DNA from: an uncultured Saprospiraceae bacterium
GTDB taxonomy: Bacteria; Bacteroidota; Bacteroidia; Chitinophagales; Saprospiraceae
Length of the DNA stretch: 52,967 nucleotides
Reading direction: 5' to 3'
NCBI GenBank assembly: GCA_937928405.1
Contig: CALFWZ010000015.1
Span: forward strand, 1-52,967
The notes beneath the pieces were generated by a model. It was not told the origin of the DNA. It ran no database searches and saw only the letters and a program-made list of their open reading frames with translations. Of this stretch, positions 1 to 9,305 are shown one piece after another; position 1 is the first letter of the stretch, and each line of letters opens with the position of its first letter. A program made the position numbers and the translations under genes.

Positions 1-1
1 T

Positions 2-2266
2 TATGAATTACCAAACGGTATCGAAAATTGTAATAATAAAATGGAACGACGTTGTATGGCGGCTGGCGAATTTGCCAATGCTTTTCCTAGCCCTTGTTTA
101 GGTGTTACGGGATTGAGAACGGGTGAAACCGATGTCAGTGAAGCGGCTGGCTGTGATCAAAATCAATCCAATTTTTTAGCACCATTAGAATTAGAACAAG
201 GAAAAGCATATACCATGATGGTCAATAATTTTTCTGGAACGGGTAGTGGCTTCAACGTCAGTTTTGGCGGAGACGCAGAGTTTGTAGGACCAGAGCCAAG
301 TTTACTCATTGAACCAATACTCGCTTGTGTAGGAGCACCCGTGACATTTACCAATACTTCTACTTTTTCGTTGGGAACCCTAAATAGTTGGGAATGGAGT
401 TTCGGAGTAGGTGCTACTCCAGCAACGGCTAGTGGCGCTGGACCACATACCGTAACGTACGCTTCTGACGGTATAAAATCGGTAGCGCTTACAGTCGGTA
501 CAGAGGATGGTTGCCAAGTAACAGAAGTAAATAATACCCTCTTTGTAGATAATTGTTGTCAGACTCTGAATGCGATCAATGCCATTGAGACGATCACTGA
601 TTTAGAATGTTTAACAATTCCAACTGGAGCTATTGACCTTCAAATCAGTAGTACCGCAAATATCACTGCTGTTAATTGGAGTACTGGAGCAACAACGAAT
701 AATATCGATAACCTTTTTACGGGAATTTATGAAGTGTCTATTACCAATGCGCTGGGTTGTGATACCACGTTTAGTTACGAGGTAGGAGCACCGGCTGCGC
801 TGGCAGTTACCCCAAATATTACAATGCCTGCCTGTGCAGGTGGGATGGACGGTTCGGTGGTGTTAAATACTACGGGTGGGGTCATGCCTTATCAGTATCT
901 CTGGGCAGATGGAAATACTACCAACACGATCACCAATATTGGCGTAGATATTTACGATGTAACGATTTCAGATGTAGCTGGTTGTGAAATAGTTTTAGCA
1001 GTTGATGTGAGAGAACTGGAATTAGTGTTAAATTCTGGATTACCCGTGGTGACGCCACCACTTTGTTTTGATAGTAATGATGGAATGGTAGCTTTTAATG
1101 TTTCTAATGGAACACCACCTTATGAGTTTGACTATAACGATGGAAATGGATTTGTTAACAATAATATGTTTAGTGGATTAAATAACGGAACCTTTAATGT
1201 GCAATTTCGAGATGCGAGTGGGTGTGTAGGTGATACGATTGTAGAAGTAATTCCTCCAGATATATTAGATTTGACCATGTCAGCGGTGCCAATTAGTTGT
1301 TTTATGGCCGATGATGGAATGGCTTCCGTAAGTGTTACAGGTGGAGTAGGGGACTACACTTATTTATGGAGTGATGCCAATGCAACCATGGATACGCTAG
1401 TTACTGGATTAACCCCTGGACTGGCCACGGTTACCGTTAGAGATGAAAATAATTGTGTCATGGATGGATCAATTAATATTATAGAACCGGCTGGTCTATT
1501 TGTTAATATTACTGGCGTAGAAGATGTCTTATGCTTTGGCGATTCTACGGGTTCCGTGAGTGTGGTTGGATCAGGTGGCGTAGCGGGCTATATGTATAGT
1601 TTGGATACCGTGAATTTTACCACAGATTCGATTTTATTAAATGTTGCTGCTGGTACTTTTCCAGTCTACGTGATGGACATGGAAGGTTGTATTGCATCAG
1701 TAGAAGCGACTATTACAGAACCAGAAGAACTGATCGTGGATGCCGGTCGAGACACGACCGTCAATCTAGGGTTTCCCGCAAAGGTATCTAGTTTCGTCTT
1801 ACCTTTTCAACGGCCGGTAGCGATCAGTTGGTTTCCAACGGCACCGCTAGATTGTAGTGATTGTCCTTCTACTACTTTATTGCCTTTAAACACGGATATT
1901 TATACCATCACTATTGTGGATAGTACAGGATGTACGGCGATGGATTCGGTGACCGTCAATGTCAATAAAGATCGTCCGATTTATATTCCAAATGCTTTTA
2001 GTCCTAATTTTGATGGAAATAATGACATCTTTACCGCTTATGGAAATCCCGGTGCTCAGCAAATTCAATTAATGAGAATATTCAACCGATGGGGAGCGTT
2101 AATGTATGAAGGAACAAATCTTCCGTTGAATTCAACTACGATAGGTTGGAATGGTGTTTTTAAAAATCAACAAATGCTACCAGGTGTCTACGTCTACTAT
2201 ATCGTGGTAGACTTTATTGATGGCGTCTCGGTGGCCTACGAAGGAGATATTACAATTTTGAGATAG
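2..2266 (+). CDS. C-terminal part of a T9SS-secreted gliding-type adhesin with PKD and SprB-like repeats (5' end outside window)
   Basis: The reading frame is open from base 2, so the first ATG at 41 is probably internal and the gene begins upstream of the window. A PKD-like domain (about residues 85-168 counted from base 41) contains the motif SWEWSFG. It is followed by at least five SprB-like repeats of the form 'C-G-x-DG-x-G-G-x-Y-x-Y-x-W-x-T-G-C'. The last ~90 residues are a type B sorting domain with IPNAFSPNFDGNNDIF, then IFNRWG and W-N-G-V-F. Such domains direct export through the type IX machinery and surface attachment in Bacteroidota. A role in adhesion or gliding is inferred from SprB and related proteins. 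Nothing downstream looks like a dedicated partner. Confidence 0.9.
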   Translation, partial: YELPNGIENCNNKMERRCMAAGEFANAFPSPCLGVTGLRTGETDVSEAAGCDQNQSNFLAPLELEQGKAYTMMVNNFSGTGSGFNVSFGGDAEFVGPEPSLLIEPILACVGAPVTFTNTSTFSLGTLNSWEWSFGVGATPATASGAGPHTVTYASDGIKSVALTVGTEDGCQVTEVNNTLFVDNCCQTLNAINAIETITDLECLTIPTGAIDLQISSTANITAVNWSTGATTNNIDNLFTGIYEVSITNALGCDTTFSYEVGAPAALAVTPNITMPACAGGMDGSVVLNTTGGVMPYQYLWADGNTTNTITNIGVDIYDVTISDVAGCEIVLAVDVRELELVLNSGLPVVTPPLCFDSNDGMVAFNVSNGTPPYEFDYNDGNGFVNNNMFSGLNNGTFNVQFRDASGCVGDTIVEVIPPDILDLTMSAVPISCFMADDGMASVSVTGGVGDYTYLWSDANATMDTLVTGLTPGLATVTVRDENNCVMDGSINIIEPAGLFVNITGVEDVLCFGDSTGSVSVVGSGGVAGYMYSLDTVNFTTDSILLNVAAGTFPVYVMDMEGCIASVEATITEPEELIVDAGRDTTVNLGFPAKVSSFVLPFQRPVAISWFPTAPLDCSDCPSTTLLPLNTDIYTITIVDSTGCTAMDSVTVNVNKDRPIYIPNAFSPNFDGNNDIFTAYGNPGAQQIQLMRIFNRWGALMYEGTNLPLNSTTIGWNGVFKNQQMLPGVYVYYIVVDFIDGVSVAYEGDITILR

Positions 2267-2288
2267 CATTTGGTAGCGTAACCTAGTT

Positions 2289-2300
2289 TTAAACAACTTC
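2289..2300. repeat. Solo terminal sequence of the MITE-like element
   Basis: TTAAACAACTTC is identical to the right terminus of the two palindromic elements at 22065-22254 and 41310-41469. No matching left end is visible nearby, so it may be a remnant or a chance match. Confidence 0.3.
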
Positions 2301-2351
2301 AATAGAAGACTCATTCAATATCCCAAATAAATTTTCTTCAAAAAAGGAAAA

Positions 2352-2909
2352 ATGAAAAAAATCTGCTACCTATTTATCGTTTCAATCTTTGCTTTTACAA
2401 GTTGTGAAAATGATCTGGATGCGGTGGATGCTTTATTCTCTAAAGATCAGGTGAAAATTGAAGAAGCCAAAGACGTACAGCTACTGTATAGTGATTCTGC
2501 GATAGTCCGTGTACGAGTAAGCGGTCCTAAGATGTTACGCCACGTAGACCATTCCAAACCTAAAGAAGAATTTCCCGAAGGCATCTTAATCGAATTTCTC
2601 CGTTCTGGTACGAACCGAACCCAAGGAAGTTTGACCGCAAAATATGCTATTCGACTTGAAAATCAGAGTAAGGTAATTGTCCGAGATAGCGTGGTCTGGA
2701 AAAGTGGAAAAGGAGAAGAATTACGCACCTCAGAACTTACTTGGGACGATCAACGTAAGATGGTACACACCAATCGTTTTGTAAAGATCACAAAGCCTGA
2801 CGAAGTGTTTTATGGATATGGTTTTGAAGCAGACCAAGATTTTAATCATTGGAAAATCATCAATCCCACGGGACGAATGATGGTGGAAGGGCTGGAAGAA
2901 CCGCTTTAA
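2352..2909 (+). CDS. lptC: LptC-like lipoprotein of the LPS export pathway
   Basis: The 185-residue protein begins with a lipoprotein signal whose lipobox FTSC places the lipidated Cys at residue 18. The body carries the pattern typical of Bacteroidota LptC: A-K-D-V-Q-L-L-Y-S-D-S-A, then E-F-P-E-G, A-K-Y-A-I-R, V-V-W and G-Y-G-F-E-A. LptC is the bitopic part of the Lpt bridge that passes lipopolysaccharide from the inner-membrane ABC transporter to LptA; in this phylum it is often a lipoprotein. A CNNM/CBS gene follows about 200 bp downstream, an arrangement I recall as common in Bacteroidota. The assignment rests on pattern recognition of the family. Confidence 0.8.
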   Translation: MKKICYLFIVSIFAFTSCENDLDAVDALFSKDQVKIEEAKDVQLLYSDSAIVRVRVSGPKMLRHVDHSKPKEEFPEGILIEFLRSGTNRTQGSLTAKYAIRLENQSKVIVRDSVVWKSGKGEELRTSELTWDDQRKMVHTNRFVKITKPDEVFYGYGFEADQDFNHWKIINPTGRMMVEGLEEPL

Positions 2910-3114
2910 AAACTTCAAGGGCAACCTCAATTTCAACTTCAAGGGTATCGAAATTAACCTAACTTTTTTCCAAGAAAGTAATTTTTTGCTATTGGTTTGG
3001 CTTTTCAGTTTGTAAGTCCACTTATGGATATGAGCATCAAATAGCCAAAAAACTAACCAGATTCTTCCAGAATGATTATATTTGAAATAGTTTTTTCTAA
3101 ACCAATACTTTTCT

Positions 3115-4395
3115 TTGCTAACCATTATCATTTTTCTATTGTTATCTGCCCTGTTCTCTGGTACAGAAATAGCTTTTGTATCGGCTAGTAAATTACGGAT
3201 AGAACTCAAGCGAAATAAAGGCAACCGCCGAGGGCGAATTCTTTCTCATTTTTATGATAAGCCTGCCGAATTCCTGGCAACCATGCTCGTGGGAAATAAT
3301 ATTACCTTGGTTGTTTTTACTACGCTACTTACGGCTCCACTTACCGTGATGATCAATCAGTATTTTCACATTGGTACAGGTACTCCTATCATGCTATTGA
3401 TTAATACCCTTTTGATCACCATCATTATTTTAATTTTTGGCGAATTTTTACCTAAAACCTTGTTCCGACTTTTTGCGGATCAAATCCTTTATTTTTTGGC
3501 TATCCCGATTCGGGTCTTTCAATTTATTCTAGCGATACCAGCCTGGTTGATGACCAAACTTTCCAACTTTCTATTAGGCGCTATTTTAAAAACACCTATT
3601 GAACATACCACCAATATTATCACACGATTAGATCTGGAACAATTTATTCGAGATACTAAGGTAGAATCTCAATCAGAAGAAGATATTGCTATTGATACAG
3701 AGCTATTTGAAAATGCCCTTCATCTGAAAAAAATAAAGGTACGGGAATGTATGATTCCCCGTAAGGAAATAGAAGCTATTGATGTGACGGCTTCGCTAGA
3801 AGAATTGCGACAGGTATTTGTAGAAAGCTATCATTCTCGAATCATTGTGACCAAAGATGGAGATATTGATAAAGTGATGGGCTATGTACACCACCAACAA
3901 TTGCTCAATGATCCACGCCGATTGCGGGATATGGTCATTGATATTCCGATTGTTCCTGAAGTTATGCGAGCACGAGATTTGATGAATTTATTGATTAAAA
4001 AGAGAATTAATATTGCCTGTGTCGTTGATGAATTTGGTGGTACTTCAGGCATTATTACACTAGAAGATATTCTGGAAGAAATATTTGGTGAGATTGAAGA
4101 CGAACATGATCAGGAAGAATACGTAGAAGATCAGATAAGTGAGCATGAGTATTTATTTTCTGGCCGCTTAGAAATCAGTTATCTGAATGAAAAATACGAA
4201 AACCTCAATTTTCCCGAAGGAGATTACCATACGTTATCAGGTTATTTGGTGATGACCAACGAAAATATTCCTCAAAAAGGAGAAGTGATTCACCTAGATA
4301 ATTATCAATTCAATCTGGAACTAGTGAGTGATACAAAAATTGAATTGATCCGAGTTACTAAGTTAAACCCATTACAAGGTGAATTGGGCGAATAA
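3115..4395 (+). CDS. CNNM/CBS/CorC-domain membrane protein (hemolysin C family)
   Basis: The 426-residue protein has an N-terminal CNNM membrane domain (about 1-180) opening with LLSALFSGTEIAFVSASKL, then a CBS pair (about 205-325, including ECMIPRKEIEAID and VVDEFGGTSGIITLEDILEE), and a C-terminal CorC_HlyC domain (about 340-426). Relatives are Mg2+/Co2+ transporters or efflux regulators in the inner membrane; in Bacteroidota some are named GldE. The start must be TTG at 3115, because in-frame stops at 3073 and 3088 exclude a longer frame and no ATG lies near. A start lost to mutation is possible but the protein looks full length. Confidence 0.88.
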   Translation: MLTIIIFLLLSALFSGTEIAFVSASKLRIELKRNKGNRRGRILSHFYDKPAEFLATMLVGNNITLVVFTTLLTAPLTVMINQYFHIGTGTPIMLLINTLLITIIILIFGEFLPKTLFRLFADQILYFLAIPIRVFQFILAIPAWLMTKLSNFLLGAILKTPIEHTTNIITRLDLEQFIRDTKVESQSEEDIAIDTELFENALHLKKIKVRECMIPRKEIEAIDVTASLEELRQVFVESYHSRIIVTKDGDIDKVMGYVHHQQLLNDPRRLRDMVIDIPIVPEVMRARDLMNLLIKKRINIACVVDEFGGTSGIITLEDILEEIFGEIEDEHDQEEYVEDQISEHEYLFSGRLEISYLNEKYENLNFPEGDYHTLSGYLVMTNENIPQKGEVIHLDNYQFNLELVSDTKIELIRVTKLNPLQGELGE

Positions 4396-4538
4396 AACGA
4401 TTTTGATTTTATTCAAATCAAGGCCAGAAATAGAAGCGATGCCATCGCACCGATGAGGTGCTCTAACGCAGAATTTGGTGGAATTAACAAGTTAGATGAA
4501 GTCCCAAACCACGTTGGATTGGGTTTTAAAGATTGGAA

Positions 4539-6788
4539 ATGAAAAAGCTATTAGCTAATATTTTTTATTCTTTTCCTATTCAGCTAGTGATCTTACACTT
4601 GCGGAACAACCTTTTGTTGATCATCACTTGGATATTGATCACGTTGCTGATGACCGGACAACTAGGAAGGTTGTTTGGAATTCGCTATTTGTTTCTTGCT
4701 CCAGAATATCTAGGGGAAGTAAGTGGGTTGAGCTATTTTTTTCTTGGACTAGGATTCGGCGCTTTTTTTACTACTTGGAATCTGACCGCCTACCTACTGG
4801 ATGCGCACCATTTTCCGTTTTTAGCATCATTGGCTCGCCCCTTTACCAAATTTTGTCTCAATAATTTTATCATTCCGTTATCCTTTTTGGTGCTCTATTT
4901 TGGGCATACTATTTATTTTCAAGCTTATAACGAATACCGCGAAGTGTCCACCATTTTTTGGCATTGTTTGAGTTTTGCGATCGGAGTTGGATGCTTTGTG
5001 TTGATCTCCTCTTTCTATTTTAGATTGACCAATAAGGATATTTTTAGTTTTAGAAAAAAACGTAAAAAAACGCCGCCTAATTTGCTCAAATCAATTGCAC
5101 CTGGCCGACAGGCCGAAGAACTTCCCACGGTAAAAACTGGGATCAGTACTTGGCGAGTGGATACGTATCTTACGGAAGAGATGAAAACGCGTTTAGTTAG
5201 AAATGTAGAACACTACGACAGTAGCATCTTGTTAAGCGTTTTTAAACAAAATCATTTGAATGCGCTGGTTGTTCAATTATTAGCGATGATCGTGCTGATT
5301 AGTTTGGGATTGGCGATTGATAATCCACTCTTCCGGATTCCCGCAGGAGCGAGTATATTTGTTTTAGGTTGTGTGGTGCTTTCGATTACGGGGGCGATCA
5401 CTTACTGGTTTGATAAATGGCGTTTTTCTTTGTTTATCATTATTCTTGTTCTAATTAATTATCTCTCCAGTTTCGATCTTTTTACCCACGAAAATAGAGC
5501 GTATGGATTGGATTATAAAATTCCGCCAGTAGATTATACCTACAAAAATTTACAAGATGTCAGTAATAATGGCAACTGGGAAAGAGACAAAGCCAATACG
5601 CTTCAGATTCTTGAAAATTGGAAAAAGAAAATGGCCGCCCGAGGAATCGAAAAACCAAAAATGTCCATCCTTTGTGTCAGTGGAGGAGGAATGAAAGCCG
5701 CTGTTTGGAGTATGCAAGTAATCCAAGAATCTGATAGTTTGCTCAATGGGAATTTATTAGAACATACCGCATTGATGACCGGTGCTTCTGGAGGGCTACT
5801 GGGTGCTGCTTACCTGCGAGAATTGATGCTCCAGAAAAAAGAAAACCGGATCAAATCTTATTATGATAAAAAGTACATAGAAAATATTTCTAGCGATTTG
5901 CTCAACTCGTTGACGTTTACCATTATCTCAAATGATCTGTTTTTACCTTGGTCTACCTTTCAAGTAAATGGACATACTTATTATAAAGATCGAGGATACA
6001 TTTTTGAAAAACAATTGGCTGAAAACACCAATGGGGTCTTCGATAAAAAACTCAGCGATTATTACCAGCCAGAGTTTGATGCTAAAATTCCTATGCTTTT
6101 TATTACGCCTTCCATTGTCAATGATGGACGTCGCTTGATCATTTCCCCCCATCGTTTGTCTTATATGACTTTGCCTCCGGTCAGTGCTGACAACAAAGGC
6201 TCCTTGGAAGTCGATGCAGTAGATTTTATGACCATTTTTGATAAACACGGCGCCGCCGATTTACAATTTACCACCGCCCTGCGGATGAATGCTACTTATC
6301 CCTATATTCTACCTAATGTATATCTACCCACCAAACCCGCTATTGAGGTGATGGACGCTGGGTTTCGTGACAATTATGGGATCATGTCTGCTACTCGATT
6401 TTTACATGTTTTTAAAGATTGGATCAAAGAAAATACAGCAGGTGTGGTACTAGTTCAAGTAGTTGGACGAGACAAAATTCAGGAAATTGATGAAAACGAT
6501 AATCAAGGAATGATCTCAAGTTTACTCAATCCTCTTGGTATTCCAGGTCAGATTTTATCGTTACAAGAATATGAGCAAGATACCAATCTGGGATATATCT
6601 TTGATCTTTTAGGCGAGGATATGTTTGAAATAATCCGATTTATCTATCGTCCAAGTAAAGATAATGAAATGGCTTCTATGACTTTTCATCTGACCAGTCG
6701 CGAGCGCAACGACATTCAACACGCCTTTTTCCTACCAGAAAATCAAAAAGGAATAAAACGATTATTGGAAATCTTTAAGAATCAATAA
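4539..6788 (+). CDS. Membrane-anchored patatin-like phospholipase
   Basis: The protein is 749 residues from the ATG at 4539; a TTG two codons earlier is possible. About seven hydrophobic segments occupy the first ~330 residues, with a soluble loop between the fourth and fifth. The C-terminal half is a patatin domain: the oxyanion-hole sequence CVSGGGMKAAVW (about residue 380), the nucleophile motif GASGG of GxSxG form (about 413), and the D-A-G motif in MDAGFRDNYG (about 606), so the Ser-Asp dyad appears intact. Patatins hydrolyse lipid acyl esters. The large multi-TM N-terminus suggests an integral inner-membrane enzyme acting on the cytoplasmic face. The substrate is unknown. Confidence 0.8.
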   Translation: MKKLLANIFYSFPIQLVILHLRNNLLLIITWILITLLMTGQLGRLFGIRYLFLAPEYLGEVSGLSYFFLGLGFGAFFTTWNLTAYLLDAHHFPFLASLARPFTKFCLNNFIIPLSFLVLYFGHTIYFQAYNEYREVSTIFWHCLSFAIGVGCFVLISSFYFRLTNKDIFSFRKKRKKTPPNLLKSIAPGRQAEELPTVKTGISTWRVDTYLTEEMKTRLVRNVEHYDSSILLSVFKQNHLNALVVQLLAMIVLISLGLAIDNPLFRIPAGASIFVLGCVVLSITGAITYWFDKWRFSLFIIILVLINYLSSFDLFTHENRAYGLDYKIPPVDYTYKNLQDVSNNGNWERDKANTLQILENWKKKMAARGIEKPKMSILCVSGGGMKAAVWSMQVIQESDSLLNGNLLEHTALMTGASGGLLGAAYLRELMLQKKENRIKSYYDKKYIENISSDLLNSLTFTIISNDLFLPWSTFQVNGHTYYKDRGYIFEKQLAENTNGVFDKKLSDYYQPEFDAKIPMLFITPSIVNDGRRLIISPHRLSYMTLPPVSADNKGSLEVDAVDFMTIFDKHGAADLQFTTALRMNATYPYILPNVYLPTKPAIEVMDAGFRDNYGIMSATRFLHVFKDWIKENTAGVVLVQVVGRDKIQEIDENDNQGMISSLLNPLGIPGQILSLQEYEQDTNLGYIFDLLGEDMFEIIRFIYRPSKDNEMASMTFHLTSRERNDIQHAFFLPENQKGIKRLLEIFKNQ

Positions 6789-6886
6789 ATATCTAAAGAC
6801 TGTCCGTCCCTGATATAGGTTGACCGCTTTTGGTTAAGAAATTATTAATTATTCATTATCCCATTCTTCATTAAAACATCTTTAAT

Positions 6887-6917
6887 TTTGCCTTTCCCTT
6901 TCTTAACTGTATCTTTG
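6887..6917 (+). promoter_or_regulatory. Bacteroidota-type promoter for purH
   Basis: TTTG at 6887-6890 and TATCTTTG at 6910-6917 match the Bacteroidota -33 (TTTG) and -7 (TAnnTTTG) consensus with 19 bp between them. The -7 box lies 38 bp upstream of the purH start. Confidence 0.65.
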
Positions 6918-6954
6918 CACCTTCGTTTCACGAGCTTATAATCTTAATATTATT

Positions 6955-8484
6955 ATGGCTATGCCAAAAAAGATCAAATCGGCCCTCATTTCTGTATTTT
7001 CAAAGGAAGGGTTGGAGCCCATCGTACGGTTACTGGACGATCAAGGAGTTAAACTGTTTTCTACCGGCGGAACCCAGAAATTTATCGAAAATCTAGGGAT
7101 TACGGTTGAAGCAGTAGAAAATATTACCGAATACCCGTCTATTCTCGATGGTCGGGTTAAGACCTTACACCCAAAGGTGTTTGGTGGACTACTGGCCCGT
7201 CGAGAGGAATCTCATCTAGCACAGTTGGCCGAGTATGATATTCCAGAAATCGACCTAGTGGTAGTAGATTTATATCCTTTTGAAGAAACCCTAGCATCCA
7301 CCAATGATGAGTCTACGATTATCGAGAAAATTGATAGTGGAGGTATTTCATTGATTCGAGCTGCTGCCAAAAATTATCGAGACGTTGTAGTCGTGCCAAG
7401 CCGAGCCGAATACCAGATGATTGCGGATATTTTGCAAGAAAATAATGGTGTTACGACGATGGCAGAGCGGAAAGAGTTGGCTCGCCGGGCTTTTAAAGTT
7501 TCTTCTAATTACGACGTAGCCATTTTTAATTACTTCAACGAAGATTCGGAAGATACGGTCTTTAAGCAAAGTATCCATACTTCAGAGGCTTTACGGTATG
7601 GTGAGAATCCTCATCAAAAAGGAAATTTTTACGGTGATTTTGATGCGGTATTTGAGCGTCTTGGTGGAAAACCAATTTCTTATAATAATCTAGTGGATAT
7701 CGACGCTGCGGTTAATTTGATGGCAGAATTCAAAGCGGATAATCCAACTTTTGCCGTGCTCAAACATACCAACGCTTGTGGTATCGCCACGCGCGAAACG
7801 GTACTGGAAGCGTGGAAAGCGGCGTTGGCCGGAGATTCTGTTTCTGCCTTTGGTGGAATTTTGATTGCCAATCAAACCATTGACCTAGCGACAGCGACGG
7901 AAATTGATAAAATATTTTACGAAGTATTAATCGCTCCTGAATTTACGGAGGAAGCAAAAGAATTGTTGAAGAAAAAGAGCAAAAGAATTTTACTGAAAAT
8001 TAAAGACTTCTACGTTTCTAAAAAATCCTTTAAGACGTTACTCAACGGAGTAATCGAACAGGAGATGGATTTGAAAACGGAAGTGGAAGAAGATTTTAAA
8101 ATAGCAACCAACGAAGCACCCACCATTGCGCAGATTGATGATTTATTATTTGCCAATAAATGTGCTAAACATTTAAAATCAAATACCATTGTTTTAGCTA
8201 AAAATCGTCAATTGGTCGGAATGGGATGTGGTCAGACTTCGCGAGTGGATGCACTCAAACAAGCGATCACCAAAGCCAAACATTTTGGTTTTGAACTAGA
8301 AGGTAGTGTAATGGCTTCGGATGCTTTTTTCCCTTTTCCAGATTGCGTGGAAATTGCATGGGAGGCAGGTATCAAAGCGGTTATTCAGCCGGGAGGATCC
8401 GTGAAAGATCAATTGAGTATTGATTTTTGTAATGAAAAAAATATTCCAATGGTGATGACCGGTACACGACATTTTAAGCATTAA
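6955..8484 (+). CDS. purH: Bifunctional AICAR transformylase / IMP cyclohydrolase
   Basis: PurH carries out the last two steps of IMP synthesis: formylation of AICAR with 10-formyl-THF and ring closure. The N-terminal MGS-like cyclohydrolase domain (about 1-150) shows ALISVFSKEGLEP, STGGTQKF and LDGRVKTLHPKVFGGLL. The transformylase domain follows, with LRYGENPHQKG, the catalytic region LKHTNACGIA and SAFGGI, ending in MVMTGTRHFKH. Its length of 509 residues is normal. The start is ATG at 6955 (MAMPKK). A good promoter lies immediately upstream, so it is probably a single-gene unit, or it reads into coaX 89 bp downstream. Confidence 0.97.
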   Translation: MAMPKKIKSALISVFSKEGLEPIVRLLDDQGVKLFSTGGTQKFIENLGITVEAVENITEYPSILDGRVKTLHPKVFGGLLARREESHLAQLAEYDIPEIDLVVVDLYPFEETLASTNDESTIIEKIDSGGISLIRAAAKNYRDVVVVPSRAEYQMIADILQENNGVTTMAERKELARRAFKVSSNYDVAIFNYFNEDSEDTVFKQSIHTSEALRYGENPHQKGNFYGDFDAVFERLGGKPISYNNLVDIDAAVNLMAEFKADNPTFAVLKHTNACGIATRETVLEAWKAALAGDSVSAFGGILIANQTIDLATATEIDKIFYEVLIAPEFTEEAKELLKKKSKRILLKIKDFYVSKKSFKTLLNGVIEQEMDLKTEVEEDFKIATNEAPTIAQIDDLLFANKCAKHLKSNTIVLAKNRQLVGMGCGQTSRVDALKQAITKAKHFGFELEGSVMASDAFFPFPDCVEIAWEAGIKAVIQPGGSVKDQLSIDFCNEKNIPMVMTGTRHFKH

Positions 8485-8533
8485 ATACGCCATTTTTGGA
8501 TGAAAGATCATCTTTAAATAAAGGGCCGGTTAG

Positions 8534-8565
8534 CCAATCAGCTAATAGGCCAACTAGCAAAAAAA
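8534..8565 (+). repeat. Octamer-register repeat upstream of coaX
   Basis: Four consecutive 8-bp units are seen: CCAATCAG, CTAATAGG, CCAACTAG, CAAAAAAA. They end 8 bp before the preferred coaX start and belong to the family described in the findings. Confidence 0.6.
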
Positions 8566-8573
8566 ATATCCAT

Positions 8574-9305
8574 TTGAATCTTATTCTTGACATTGGCAAT
8601 ACGAGAACTAAAATAGGCGTTTTTAGAGGACACAGGTTGGTGAAAAAAATGGTTTGGGATCAATGGACTTTACGCCAAGTAAAGGAATTGATCGAGCAAA
8701 AAAAGATTAGCCGGGTCGCCCTCTCTACTGTTAGCGGCCTCAAAAAACCGGTAGATAATTTTTTTAAAAAGCATTTTTACTATATCAACCTAAATGCCAA
8801 CACTGCTCTTCCCATCCAAAATCATTACAAAACTCCTCAAACGCTGGGAAAAGATCGCTTAGCCGCCGTCGTGGGGGCATTCGCTAAATATCCCGGTCAG
8901 CATAATCTGGTCATAGATGCGGGTACCTGCATCAAGTACGACCTGATTACCGCAGCCGGTGATTATTACGGTGGTAGTATCTCGCCCGGTATCGAAATGA
9001 GGTTGAAAGCCATGCATCACTTTACGGCCAAATTGCCACTAGTGGAGCGGGGCCGTGTACGGAATTTGGTAGGAAACAATACCAAAACCGCATTGCAAAC
9101 TGGCGGTCAGCTGGGAGCACTTGCGGAAGCAAGCGGTTTTATCCGTTGGTATGAAGAAAAATACGGACAGATTAACGTTATTTTAACAGGCGGGGACGCT
9201 GATTTTTTTGCAAAAAAACTGAAAACCCGGATATTTGTAAATCATAATTTAGTGCTGACCGGACTAAATAAAATTTTAAACTATAATGTCGAATTATCGG
9301 AGTAG
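8574..9305 (+). CDS. coaX: Type III pantothenate kinase
   Basis: CoaX phosphorylates pantothenate, the first step of coenzyme A synthesis. The protein shows the ASKHA fold motifs of the family: LILDIGNTRTKIGVF at the N-terminus, TLGKDRLAAVVGA, VIDAGTCIKYDLI with the catalytic Asp, GGSISPGIEMR and LTGGDADFF. No ATG start exists. TTG at 8574 puts the conserved motif at the N-terminus as in the family and gives 243 residues. A TTG at 8496 would add 26 residues encoded partly by an 8-bp-register repeat, so I rejected it. The 3' end overlaps the next gene by 20 bp, suggesting translational coupling. Confidence 0.92.
   Translation: MNLILDIGNTRTKIGVFRGHRLVKKMVWDQWTLRQVKELIEQKKISRVALSTVSGLKKPVDNFFKKHFYYINLNANTALPIQNHYKTPQTLGKDRLAAVVGAFAKYPGQHNLVIDAGTCIKYDLITAAGDYYGGSISPGIEMRLKAMHHFTAKLPLVERGRVRNLVGNNTKTALQTGGQLGALAEASGFIRWYEEKYGQINVILTGGDADFFAKKLKTRIFVNHNLVLTGLNKILNYNVELSE

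Noticed and set aside
3061..3120. Frameshift at the start of the CNNM gene (ATG at 3072 in another frame)
   Set aside because: The TTG at 3115 already gives the usual family N-terminus, so no shift is required.
2730..3224. 164-residue minus-strand frame across the lptC/CNNM junction
   Set aside because: It is antisense to the end of lptC and the start of the CNNM gene, is Lys/Phe-rich without domain features, and disappears if the two real genes are accepted.
8496..8573. Longer N-terminus for CoaX from TTG 8496
   Set aside because: The extra residues are translated from an octamer-register repeat and precede the motif that starts CoaX proteins.
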